A stretch of DNA of 43,157 bases, from contig SCPX01000072.1 in the NCBI GenBank assembly GCA_004298615.1, positions 1 through 43,157 on the forward strand, read 5' to 3'. The stretch is from Patescibacteria group bacterium. Lineage in GTDB: Bacteria > Patescibacteriota > Patescibacteriia > SCPX01. The notes under the pieces are model-generated. The model was not told the DNA's origin. It searched no databases and saw nothing but the letters and a program-made list of their open reading frames with translations. A program made the position numbers and the translations under genes. This document shows, in pieces, positions 1 through 7,648 of the stretch. Every line of letters begins with the position of its first letter. Position 1 is the stretch's first letter.

Positions 1-1216
1 CAGCTTTTATCAAGTGGGCGTTAATAAAAGTTTTGTTTTGTAAATATAAATAGCATAATAAATTATTGTCGCTATCGTATTTTGAGTTATCAAATCTAAT
101 AAAAACCCTTTGATTTTTTAGTTTGGCGTGTAAAAATTCTATCGCTTTACCAAGCATTTCTTTTTTTGTCCTAACGCCAATCAATCTAATCATTAAATCA
201 TTATTTAACAAGATTTTTTCCGGGTTTATAATTTGTTTTACAGAATATAAATCAACTCTTTCGTTGTTTACAGAATCAATTTTTGAGCCGAATTTTAATT
301 TTCTTGGGTCAATTTTTCTGCTGAATTTTATCGGATCTTTAAAAATATACGGCAGTTTTGAAATTTCGCTCTTAAAATCTGCAGTTTCTTTTTTTCGCTC
401 TATAATTTCAAAAATCGCACCCTTAAATAAATCTCCCTTGATAGCCCCTATTTTTTCTTTTATTGTTGGCAAAAACTCATTATTTATTTCAAAACCAACG
501 GAATTGCGGTCTAAATTTTTTGCCGCAAGAGTAGTTGTGCCGCTCCCCAAAAATGGGTCTAAAACTTTGTCGCCCACAAAACTAAACATTTTTATAAGCC
601 GTTTTGGCAATTCTTCCGGATACATAGCTAAATGTTTATCTTGTTTTGCGCCGCTAAAATTCCAATGTCCAGTAAAATACTGATTCCATTCTTCTTTGGA
701 CATTCTGGATTTTTCTTTTATTTCTCTCGATACTATTGGCGCTTCTCCCAATTTTTTAAAAATCAAAACAAATTCATAGTCCAGCTTAATTATTCCGTTT
801 CTCGGATAAGGAAAACTACCCATTATGGTTGCTCCGCCAGTAGTATTCATCGTGGTTGCTTTTTGCCAAATTATGGCCCCCATATAATCAAAACCTATAG
901 TTTCGCAAAATTTTATTATTTCCGTACGGATAGGAATTATTTTATATCGTCCATAATACACAGAACGAGCAAATTGATCGCCGATATTTATACAAAGACG
1001 ACAACCATCGTTTAAAACTCTAAAAGATTCTTTCCAAACCAAATTGAGATTATTGATGTAATCTTCGTAGCTATCATTGAAACCAATCTGATCGGAATTT
1101 CCGTAATCTTTTAGCTGCCAATATGGTGGTGAAGTAATAACAAGATGAACGGATTTATCTTGCAGCTCCGCCATATTGCGTGAATCGCCAATTATAATTT
1201 TATGATTAGTTTTCAT
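1..1216 (-). CDS. DNA methyltransferase (beta class) fused to a degenerate SNase-like domain, 3' end outside window
   Basis: The frame opens with ATG at 1216 and stays open to base 2, giving 405 residues without a stop. Residues 28-33 read TSPPYW, the catalytic motif IV of N4-cytosine or N6-adenine amino-methyltransferases. Residues 220-228 read DPFLGSGTT, the AdoMet-binding motif I. Motif IV before motif I is the beta-class order. From about residue 325 the protein changes character and follows the staphylococcal nuclease (SNase) pattern: IRLIGVRT at 343-350, then a YLYLQNKTFINAHLIKA stretch up to the window edge. The catalytic SNase residues look mostly lost: Asp40 is Arg349, Glu43 is Lys352, and Arg87 is Asn in the NNLLCYLY segment, while Arg35 is kept as Arg344. 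I infer a modification enzyme with a binding or inactive nuclease module. No restriction endonuclease gene is visible beside it. Target and base specificity cannot be read from the sequence. Confidence 0.85.
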   Translation of the reverse strand, partial: MKTNHKIIIGDSRNMAELQDKSVHLVITSPPYWQLKDYGNSDQIGFNDSYEDYINNLNLVWKESFRVLNDGCRLCINIGDQFARSVYYGRYKIIPIRTEIIKFCETIGFDYMGAIIWQKATTMNTTGGATIMGSFPYPRNGIIKLDYEFVLIFKKLGEAPIVSREIKEKSRMSKEEWNQYFTGHWNFSGAKQDKHLAMYPEELPKRLIKMFSFVGDKVLDPFLGSGTTTLAAKNLDRNSVGFEINNEFLPTIKEKIGAIKGDLFKGAIFEIIERKKETADFKSEISKLPYIFKDPIKFSRKIDPRKLKFGSKIDSVNNERVDLYSVKQIINPEKILLNNDLMIRLIGVRTKKEMLGKAIEFLHAKLKNQRVFIRFDNSKYDSDNNLLCYLYLQNKTFINAHLIKA

Positions 1217-1317
1217 ACGAGCTATTTATCAAGACATAATGGATTATATGGGTCGTTTTGCCTAATCTAATATTACCAGAATATTTGACAATAATAAAGG
1301 GTATTGATGATAGGGCA

Positions 1318-2133
1318 TTAACTGAAGCGCGCCTTCTGAACCTTTATATTTTCATCCAACCACATTTTGCCGAAATTGGCAAATCTTTCCGGATCGTCGG
1401 AAACGAAAAATTGCGATTGCTTGTCTTTTGATAATTTTGCGTCCAGTTGCGGATTATTTTTAATGAATTCAATAATCGCCTTAACCGTGATTTCCGCCGG
1501 ATCTATGAGGGCGGCATTTTTGCCCATCGCGCTTTGAATTTGTTTATTCAAAAGCGGGTAATGAGTGCAGGCCAAAACCAAAGTATCAATATTTTTCAAT
1601 TTCAAATCCCTCAAATAATATCTGATTATTTTTTTGGTTTCCGGCCGCTTGATAAATCCTTCCTCAATCAGCGGGACGAAAAGCGGGCAGGCCTGTTCAA
1701 AAACTTCCAGTTTTTTGAAAGAGTATTCACCTTTGCTTTTGGAAAAACATTCTTCCAGTTTATTTTTATGCGCCAAACTTTTAATGGTTGATTTTGTTCC
1801 GATGATGCCGATTCGGCCGTTTTTGGAAGTATTTAAAACCGTTTCGGCCAGCGGATTCATCACATCAAAAAAGGGAACTTTTAAATTTTCCCTTAGACTG
1901 TCCCCCGCCAAAGCCGAAACAGTATGGCAAGCAGCCACTATCACATCGGCTCCTTTACTTAATAAAAAATCAGCCGCTTCTTTTGAATATCGTTTGATCG
2001 TTTCCGGGTCTTTATTTCCGTAAGGCACCCTGGCCGTGTCGCCGAAATAAACAAACGAATAATTAGGAAGAGCGCTTTTCAGTGCCTTCACAAAAGTCAG
2101 TCCGCCGACTCCGGAATCAAAAATACCGACCAT
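1318..2133 (-). CDS. murI: Glutamate racemase MurI
   Basis: MurI converts L-glutamate to D-glutamate for peptidoglycan in the cytoplasm. The 271-residue length is normal for the family. The N-terminal DSGVGGLT motif (residues 6-13) and the two catalytic cysteine motifs are present: AACHTVSA with Cys69, and LACTHYPLL with Cys189, Thr190 and His191. The usual Cys-Asn-Thr of the first motif is Cys-His-Thr here (His70), which is unusual, although both catalytic cysteines remain. The gene lies between the methyltransferase and a ZIP transporter on the same strand. About 100 bp separate its stop from the methyltransferase start, and 39 bp separate it from the ZIP gene upstream. Confidence 0.93.
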   Translation of the reverse strand: MVGIFDSGVGGLTFVKALKSALPNYSFVYFGDTARVPYGNKDPETIKRYSKEAADFLLSKGADVIVAACHTVSALAGDSLRENLKVPFFDVMNPLAETVLNTSKNGRIGIIGTKSTIKSLAHKNKLEECFSKSKGEYSFKKLEVFEQACPLFVPLIEEGFIKRPETKKIIRYYLRDLKLKNIDTLVLACTHYPLLNKQIQSAMGKNAALIDPAEITVKAIIEFIKNNPQLDAKLSKDKQSQFFVSDDPERFANFGKMWLDENIKVQKARFS

Positions 2134-2172
2134 AAATCAAAATAAAAGCATAAAACAACAAGCGAAAAATTA

Positions 2173-2946
2173 TTACTTATGGGGCATTATCTGGCCGACA
2201 ACCCATAAAACGGCAATTCCTAAAAACATAAAAGAAACGCGCGTCACAATGCGCCGAGTATTTTTTTCTTCATGAATTTCCGGAATGAGGTCAACCGCCG
2301 TTATGTAGAGAAAGCTTCCGGCGGCAAAAGCGAAAAGCGGCCCCAGAGAAAAAAGCTGTCCGGCAAATAAAAAAGCGATGATCGCTCCCAAAAAGGAAGT
2401 TGATTTTGTCGCCAAATTAAAAATAATCGCGCTTTTTCTTTTCAGTCCGGAGTGGATAAGCAGTGAAATATCGCCGATTTCTTTGGGGATTTCGTGAAAA
2501 AAAATGGAAATGGCGGTAGTGACGCCCAGAGGAACGGAAACTAAAAATGTCGCTCCGATCGCCATGCCGTCCAAAAAATTATGGAGAATGTCTCCGGCCA
2601 TAATCAAATAACGGTACGCCGGGGGCCTGGCCTCGTCATCATGGGGCACGCCCTCGTGATGATGATGCCAGTGGAAAACGCGCTCAATGACAAATAACGC
2701 GAGAAATCCCAAAAGAGCATAAATAAACATTGAGTGGGGATCAATTCCCGATGTTTCGGCCTCCTCCAGCGCCTCGGGCAAAAGATCCAAAAAAGCGATG
2801 AATAAAAGCACGCCGGCGGCAAAACTGGAAAAATAAGCTGAAGCGCGTTTGAGCCACGACTCGCTGCGCAACACCAAAGCCACGCTAATCAAAGACAGGA
2901 AGCTGCCGAAAAAAGTAAACAGCAATATATAACCGAATGTGGACAT
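2173..2946 (-). CDS. ZIP-family divalent metal transporter
   Basis: This is a 257-residue membrane protein with about eight hydrophobic segments. It carries the two ZIP signature helices: HNFLDGMAIG (about residues 122-131) and HEIPKEIGD (about 151-159), whose His, Asn, Asp and Glu residues form the binuclear metal site. A histidine-rich loop (HWHHHHEG) lies between the third and fourth helices, as in many ZIP proteins, and probably captures zinc or a related ion. By family knowledge it imports Zn2+, Fe2+ or Mn2+ into the cytoplasm; the exact metal cannot be assigned. It precedes murI on the same strand with a 39-bp gap, so co-transcription is possible. Confidence 0.9.
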   Translation of the reverse strand: MSTFGYILLFTFFGSFLSLISVALVLRSESWLKRASAYFSSFAAGVLLFIAFLDLLPEALEEAETSGIDPHSMFIYALLGFLALFVIERVFHWHHHHEGVPHDDEARPPAYRYLIMAGDILHNFLDGMAIGATFLVSVPLGVTTAISIFFHEIPKEIGDISLLIHSGLKRKSAIIFNLATKSTSFLGAIIAFLFAGQLFSLGPLFAFAAGSFLYITAVDLIPEIHEEKNTRRIVTRVSFMFLGIAVLWVVGQIMPHK

Positions 2947-2986
2947 AAATTAGATCAAAGTTAAATATTATTGATACGCTTTGACT

Positions 2987-5014
2987 TTAAACTTGCTGGT
3001 GTATCGGCAAAGCAAAAGAAAAAGTCGTGCCCTTGTTTTCCTGCGAAGAAAACCACATTCGCCCTCCGCTCGCCTCAATGATTGTCCGTCCGATATAAAG
3101 GCCGAGGCCGGATCCTTCGGTCTGCACCTTCATCACATTATCGGCTCGGAAAAATTTATTAAAAACTTTATGCTGCTGATCTTTGGGAATGCCGATGCCG
3201 TTGTCCTTGATATTGAAAACCAGCTCATTGGGATGCCGTTCGTAAAATAATTCTATTTTTCCGCGTCCGGAAGTGTATTTGATGGCATTGGAAACCAGAT
3301 TCATAATCACTTGGCGAATTTTATCGGGATCAACGAATACATCGGGCAATTTGGTGTCGGCAAATGCCGATTGAATAGTGATATTGCGAGCGCGCGTGAG
3401 GGGGGTAAGCTCGGTGATAACGCTTTGGAAAATATCTCCAAGCTGGGTCGGCTTAGGCTCAAATTTTATTTTTCCAGACTCCATGCGCGAAACATTTAAA
3501 AGATCATTGACGAGCTTGATCATCCGTTCATTGCTCTCGTAAGCGCGGTCCAAAAATTCTTTTTGATTCTCATTAATCGCGCCGGCATCGCCAGCGATAA
3601 GCATTTCCAAAAACCATTTGATGGCCGACAAAGGCGTGCGCAGCTGATGGCTGGCCACGGACACGAATTCCGATTTCATCGTGTCAATTTCTTTTTCCAA
3701 TGTCACATCGCGGAAAGCCACGATGCCGCCCGCGACTTCTCCGCGCCGCAATATCGGCGCGATGCTCATAATGACCGGAAAGCGCGTCCCGTCCTTGCGC
3801 GCCAATTCCATGCCTCTGACCATATCGGCCCGGCCTGATCGCCAAATCTCATCCACGGGTGATTGGCCGTTTTTGGCTTGCAGTTCGCCCTTTTCATTAT
3901 AAATTTTAAAAATTTCTCCGGCTAAAACTCTCAAAACATCAGTTTCTTTATGAACCAGCAAATTTTCGGCCTGGCGGTTAAAAAGCACGATTTTATTATC
4001 CGCATCAACCACATAGACGCCTTCGCCAATGCTGCGCAAAATGGTTTCCAGGCGATTTTTCTCCTGTCCGATCTCCTCTTTCGCCTCTTGAACATCTTCC
4101 AGTATATTCAAAACCGCTCTTTTAGTCTCTATCAATTCTTGATTTGATTTTTCATAATCCATCTTTTCTTTCTCCAATTCATCGGCCAAATTCTGAAGCT
4201 GGCGCGTGCGCTCTTTGACTCTCATTTCCAAGGCGTATGACGATTTGCTCACGGTTTGTTTCATATTCACGACCGAGCGGGTAAGCGCGAAAATTTCGTC
4301 TCTGATTTTCTGCCCGGCATCCGGCAAATCGCCCGCGGAAACCGCCTTGTTCAATTGACGCACCGGACGTAAAATTAAAAAACGGAGGAAATAAACGAAT
4401 ACGGCGAAAAAAATCAAAAATTCAATCAATACGGTAAGCCAAATAATCCATTGGACTTTCACCAAATAACCCTGGAGATTGCCCAGACTGTAATAGATCT
4501 CAACCACCCCGGACGGCAAGCCCTTGCCATTCATTAAAATCGGAACATACACCCGGACCGAATCGCCCGCAATGCGATACACCGATCCGACCGGCCCGTT
4601 TTTTTCATTGTTAATCGCTATTTTTCCTCCGGCCGCTTGGACCAAAAAATCATTGCTTGATAAAGTCTGTCCGACCATTTCTTCATTGTCGGAAAACACC
4701 ACTTTTCCGCTCGCGTCCAAAACTGAAATTTGCCGGATTTCATTGTCTCTCAACTGCTTGGAAAAATCATTAAATAAAGAAATGTTGTAAAATTGCCGGT
4801 TATCGGAAAAATAATCAGCCGGAAAAACTTTTTCGGCCGTTTGCTTGATCCGGCCGCCGTCCACTTCTTTGATTCTTTCAAATATCAATCCCCGCACCGC
4901 CTTGACCACTTGAGAGCCGAAGATAATCCCGAATAACGTTGAAAACAAAAAAACCGGCACGAAAAATTTCACTTGCAGGGAAACGCGCGAAGAAAATGGT
5001 ATTTTTTCAGACAT
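2987..5014 (-). CDS. Membrane PAS-domain sensor histidine kinase
   Basis: The protein has 675 residues. A transmembrane helix lies at about 16-40 and a second at about 187-212, enclosing an extracytoplasmic sensor region of about 145 residues. A HAMP-like stretch and a coiled coil (about 213-325) lead to a PAS domain (about 325-440). The HisKA domain carries the phosphate-accepting His456 in SHQLRTPL. The ATPase domain has the N box with Asn576 (MNLVSNAIKYT), DNGIGIP (604-610) and GSGLGLY (634-640). No response regulator gene adjoins it, so it is an orphan kinase within this window. The start codon is only 16 bp from the 3' end of tRNA-Glu, so the kinase may be expressed by readthrough of the rodA-tRNA transcript. 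Confidence 0.93.
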   Translation of the reverse strand: MSEKIPFSSRVSLQVKFFVPVFLFSTLFGIIFGSQVVKAVRGLIFERIKEVDGGRIKQTAEKVFPADYFSDNRQFYNISLFNDFSKQLRDNEIRQISVLDASGKVVFSDNEEMVGQTLSSNDFLVQAAGGKIAINNEKNGPVGSVYRIAGDSVRVYVPILMNGKGLPSGVVEIYYSLGNLQGYLVKVQWIIWLTVLIEFLIFFAVFVYFLRFLILRPVRQLNKAVSAGDLPDAGQKIRDEIFALTRSVVNMKQTVSKSSYALEMRVKERTRQLQNLADELEKEKMDYEKSNQELIETKRAVLNILEDVQEAKEEIGQEKNRLETILRSIGEGVYVVDADNKIVLFNRQAENLLVHKETDVLRVLAGEIFKIYNEKGELQAKNGQSPVDEIWRSGRADMVRGMELARKDGTRFPVIMSIAPILRRGEVAGGIVAFRDVTLEKEIDTMKSEFVSVASHQLRTPLSAIKWFLEMLIAGDAGAINENQKEFLDRAYESNERMIKLVNDLLNVSRMESGKIKFEPKPTQLGDIFQSVITELTPLTRARNITIQSAFADTKLPDVFVDPDKIRQVIMNLVSNAIKYTSGRGKIELFYERHPNELVFNIKDNGIGIPKDQQHKVFNKFFRADNVMKVQTEGSGLGLYIGRTIIEASGGRMWFSSQENKGTTFSFALPIHQQV

Positions 5015-5030
5015 AACTGATTATTTTTTT

Positions 5031-5102
5031 TGGCGCATAGGGGAATCGAACCCCTGTTTTATGGATGAGAACCACATGTCCTGACCACTAGACGAATGCG
5101 CC
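5031..5102 (-). tRNA. tRNA-Glu (anticodon CTC)
   Basis: The minus strand folds into a full cloverleaf. The acceptor stem pairs GGCGCAT with ATGCGCC. The D arm is GTC-loop-GAC with the loop sequence TAGTGGTCAG. The anticodon stem is TGTGG/CCATA with loop TTCTCAT, placing CTC at positions 34-36 (reads GAG, glutamate). The T arm is AGGGG-TTCGATT-CCCCT. The base after the acceptor is A, followed by AAA, so the 3' CCA is not encoded and must be added. It lies between rodA and the histidine kinase on the same strand. Confidence 0.95.
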
Positions 5103-5114
5103 GTAAATTTCCGA

Positions 5115-6254
5115 TCAAGCCAATTTGAGCGCTTTTCTTTGCCGGTAAATGCTTTGCACTATTCCCAATCCGATAAAAGTGGAAAGTAAAGAGCTCCCGC
5201 CATAGCTCACCAAAGGCAAAGGAATTCCCATAATCGGAAACAATCCGACATTCATGGCGGAATTGATTATTGTTTCGCAGGCGATCAGCACGAAAAAACC
5301 GGAAATCACCAGATAACCGAAATCATCGCGGCTGGTTTTGGCCGCGATATACAGCCGGTAAAAAATCACGGAAAGCGCTGCGAAAAAAAGCGCAATACCC
5401 AGAAAACCGAATTCTTCGGCAATGGCCGCGAAAACAAAATCAGTAGACGCTTCGGGTAAAAAATGAAGCTGGCTCTGCGAGCCGGACCCCAAGCCTCGCC
5501 CAAAAATCTGTCCCGAACCCACGGCAACAATCGATTGAATGGCCTGATAGCTGGAATCGGAACGAGATAAATCCTGAAAAGGATCCAAGAAAGCGAGGAT
5601 ACGGTTTTTTTGATACGGCTCAAGCACGGTCCATCCGGCCGCACCGAAAATTGAAGCTAAAATCAATAAAATCGCCACCCAGCGCCAAGAAATACCGCGA
5701 AAAATTATGAGGCCAAACCAAACAAACATAAAAAGAATCCCTGACCCCAAATCCGGCTGCAGCATCACCAAGCCGAATAAAATCGCCGTAAAAACAAAAG
5801 ACATGATAATTGATCGCACGGCCGAAAAATCAGTCCGGCTCAAAAATTTAGCCAACACGATTATCAAAATTATTTTCACAAGCTCCACGGGCTGAAAGCC
5901 GAGCGGGCCGAAACGAAGCCAGCCGGTAGTGCCGTGAGTGGTCTGTCCGATAATCAAGACCGCCGCCAGAAAACCAAGCGCGAATAGAAACAAAAAAGAG
6001 GCTGATTTGCGAAGCTGATTGTAATCCATCATTGAGAAAACGATGAAAGCAAAAAAAGAAATGGCGATCCATCCGGCTTGCTTGAAAACCTTTGATCCAA
6101 GACCCACCATTCCTCCATCCAAGCTGTAGAGCGCGAGCAATCCGAAAACGACGAGCATTGCGATTCCGGCCGCCATAAAAAAATCAAGCTGGCGCACGGA
6201 ATTAATTACCGACGCAAAGCTGTTATTGAAATTCAAGCGATTCGCATTATTCAC
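5115..6254 (-). CDS. rodA: Rod shape-determining protein RodA (SEDS peptidoglycan polymerase)
   Basis: This polytopic membrane protein belongs to the SEDS family (RodA/FtsW/SpoVE), which polymerises lipid II into glycan strands during elongation or division. Family marks are FQPVELVKI, matching the FQPSEL region, and the later LHFLPEASTDFVFAAIAEEFGFLG pattern (in two parts), plus PLVSYGGSS near the C-terminus. RodA is favoured over FtsW by general similarity and by the nearby wall genes, but this is not certain. The frame can start with TTG at 6296, overlapping the upstream gene by 35 bp. I prefer GTG at 6254, which lies 7 bp after the upstream stop and leaves about 25 residues before the first helix. 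No good Shine-Dalgarno site separates the two choices. Confidence 0.9.
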   Translation of the reverse strand: MNNANRLNFNNSFASVINSVRQLDFFMAAGIAMLVVFGLLALYSLDGGMVGLGSKVFKQAGWIAISFFAFIVFSMMDYNQLRKSASFLFLFALGFLAAVLIIGQTTHGTTGWLRFGPLGFQPVELVKIILIIVLAKFLSRTDFSAVRSIIMSFVFTAILFGLVMLQPDLGSGILFMFVWFGLIIFRGISWRWVAILLILASIFGAAGWTVLEPYQKNRILAFLDPFQDLSRSDSSYQAIQSIVAVGSGQIFGRGLGSGSQSQLHFLPEASTDFVFAAIAEEFGFLGIALFFAALSVIFYRLYIAAKTSRDDFGYLVISGFFVLIACETIINSAMNVGLFPIMGIPLPLVSYGGSSLLSTFIGLGIVQSIYRQRKALKLA

Positions 6255-6261
6255 AAATTTA

Positions 6262-7146
6262 TCAATTAAAAATCTGAGCGGCGTCGCCCTGATCAAAAGG
6301 CATCAGATTGTCCGGATTATAAGGATCTGTCTCGCCCTCCAAAACCGTGCGGACAGTTCCGGGATTACTCTCCCACGCGATTGAAAAATCTTTTGCCTTC
6401 AAAGCCGGCACCTGGTCAAGCGATAAAAATTTCGCGCCGATAATCCGCTCTTTTTCTCCGGTCAATTCACTGCCGCGCCCGTACCGCATCATAAAAACGC
6501 CGACATTCCAAAATGACAAAATAGTCTTATTCGTAATTGACGCTGAAAAAATATTTCCGTCCGACGGCCGGCTTTTTAATTCAAACATCGGCATCTTCAC
6601 CGGTTCGGCGCGCAATCTCTGCCATTGTATTTTTTTAATCGCCAGCTTGGCCGTCAATTGTTTATCTTTATCCAGTCCGTTATTTTTTTTCAAATCTATA
6701 TTGGCCGGAATCAAAAAAGAAACCAAATAGCGCTCATCATTGGGTAAAATCCAAGTTTTTTCCACGGGTCCGGCCACTCCATTGACTGTGAATTGATATT
6801 CCAATTCCGTAATATGCCATTTAGGATTAGGGTTGCTGATCCTGGCGACCGCGTCCGCTTTTGTGCCCGAAGAAATCAGGGCGGTTTCCTCGGATATTAT
6901 CAAAGACTTCGGCACACTCCTGTTGTGAGCGCCCTTATAGTCAATTATTTGATCAAACATGCCGGCCATCATTCTATTGTATTTCGGCGTATCAATCAAA
7001 TACTTAAACCAGAGCAGTCCTCCTATTCCCCACATAATAGCCGTGCCGAACAAAATGACAAAAACCACCGCTTTGTAAAAAAACGGCCGGTTCATTGCTA
7101 TCCAATAGGCGGTATTAAACCATTGATCTTGTTCGCGTGGCAGCAT
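6262..7146 (-). CDS. Membrane-anchored protein of unknown function
   Basis: The 294-residue product has one strong transmembrane helix at about residues 26-48. The rest is predicted to lie outside the membrane and is rich in beta-type sequence. Two halves look like repeated immunoglobulin-like or FxLYD-like modules: one around AVARISNPNPKWHITELEYQ, the other around ITNKTILSFWNVGVFMMRYG. That reading is inference from pattern only. It starts at an ATG preceded by AAGGAA and is immediately upstream of rodA, so it may belong to the wall or envelope machinery. I do not recognise a named family. Confidence 0.65.
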   Translation of the reverse strand: MLPREQDQWFNTAYWIAMNRPFFYKAVVFVILFGTAIMWGIGGLLWFKYLIDTPKYNRMMAGMFDQIIDYKGAHNRSVPKSLIISEETALISSGTKADAVARISNPNPKWHITELEYQFTVNGVAGPVEKTWILPNDERYLVSFLIPANIDLKKNNGLDKDKQLTAKLAIKKIQWQRLRAEPVKMPMFELKSRPSDGNIFSASITNKTILSFWNVGVFMMRYGRGSELTGEKERIIGAKFLSLDQVPALKAKDFSIAWESNPGTVRTVLEGETDPYNPDNLMPFDQGDAAQIFN

Positions 7147-7160
7147 ATTTTTCCTTCATT

Positions 7161-7189
7161 ACTATACAATAATTTTCAACATCTTGCAA
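7161..7189 (-). promoter_or_regulatory. Promoter for the 7146 gene and rodA
   Basis: On the minus strand, a -35 box TTGCAA (7184-7189) is followed by an exact 17-bp spacer and a -10 box TATAGT (7161-7166). The expected transcription start is near 7153, only a few bases before the ATG at 7146, so the leader would be very short. The -35 box is self-complementary and is shared with the opposing promoter. Confidence 0.6.
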
Positions 7190-7212
7190 ACATAAATAAA
7201 TGGGTGTATAAT
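7184..7212 (+). promoter_or_regulatory. Promoter for the small membrane protein at 7220
   Basis: A -35 box TTGCAA (7184-7189), a 17-bp spacer and a perfect -10 box TATAAT (7207-7212) point to a transcription start at about 7219-7220. That is the position of the ATG itself, so the message would be leaderless or nearly so. Confidence 0.7.
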
Positions 7213-7220
7213 TATCCACA
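7212..7220 (+). promoter_or_regulatory. Perfect DnaA-box sequence over a promoter start
   Basis: The nine bases TTATCCACA match the DnaA consensus exactly. The site begins at the last base of the -10 box and ends at the A of the ATG start codon. DnaA bound here would block the promoter. It is a single site with no cluster around it, so chance is possible. Confidence 0.4.
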
Positions 7221-7534
7221 TGCTGGAAACTTCAAAAGACTTAGTCAATGTATCATTAAGCTTCGGGATTATGCTTTTGGCCGTTCTCCTAGCTTTTGTT
7301 TTGTATTATGTGATAAAAATCCTAAAAGATGCGTCCGAGATGATTCACGAAGTGCGCGATACGGTCGGCGAGTTCAAAAATCATTTGCGCGCCTGGGAAG
7401 AATTTCTTGATTCGCTTAAAGAAAGAATGTCCTCGGCCGGAGCTTATCTGCCCTTGGTCGTGGACGGCATCTCCAAGCTGATTGAATTTATCAGTAAGAA
7501 AAAAGAACAGAAAAAGAGCAAAAAAGAAATTTAA
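7220..7534 (+). CDS. Small single-helix membrane protein
   Basis: The 104-residue protein has one transmembrane helix at about residues 13-33. The cytoplasmic tail is amphipathic, probably coiled coil, and ends in a lysine-rich segment (KKKEQKKSKKEI). The layout is like the DUF948 type of small membrane proteins, but I cannot assign it firmly. The promoter places the transcript start at or next to the ATG, so translation is probably leaderless. An intrinsic terminator follows 26 bp after the stop, making it a single-gene transcription unit ahead of dnaE. Confidence 0.7.
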   Translation: MLETSKDLVNVSLSFGIMLLAVLLAFVLYYVIKILKDASEMIHEVRDTVGEFKNHLRAWEEFLDSLKERMSSAGAYLPLVVDGISKLIEFISKKKEQKKSKKEI

Positions 7535-7560
7535 CGATTTAAATCGTATAAAATAATCAA

Positions 7561-7585
7561 ACTCATCTTAGCGGATGAGTTTTTT
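7561..7585 (+). terminator. Intrinsic terminator
   Basis: A perfect 7-bp stem ACTCATC/GATGAGT with a six-base loop (TTAGCG) is followed directly by a T run (7581-7585). It ends the transcript of the small membrane protein gene. Confidence 0.8.
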
Positions 7586-7595
7586 GGATTTATGG

Positions 7596-7624
7596 TTGCC
7601 AACTGCGCCTTTTATTGTTATCAT
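7596..7624 (+). promoter_or_regulatory. dnaE promoter
   Basis: The -35 box TTGCCA (7596-7601), a 17-bp spacer and the -10 box TATCAT (7619-7624) give a start near 7631 and a leader of about 18 bases. No convincing Shine-Dalgarno site lies in that leader. Confidence 0.55.
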
Positions 7625-7648
7625 ACAAACAAATAAGAACTGCGAATT

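Noticed and set aside
123-1015. Plus-strand open frames over the methyltransferase
   Set aside because: They are shadows of the minus-strand gene, which has continuous methyltransferase and SNase-like motifs.
7205-7225. Replication origin marked by the DnaA box
   Set aside because: It is a single box with no cluster, no AT-rich unwinding stretch and no dnaA or dnaN gene nearby. The same applies to 38606.
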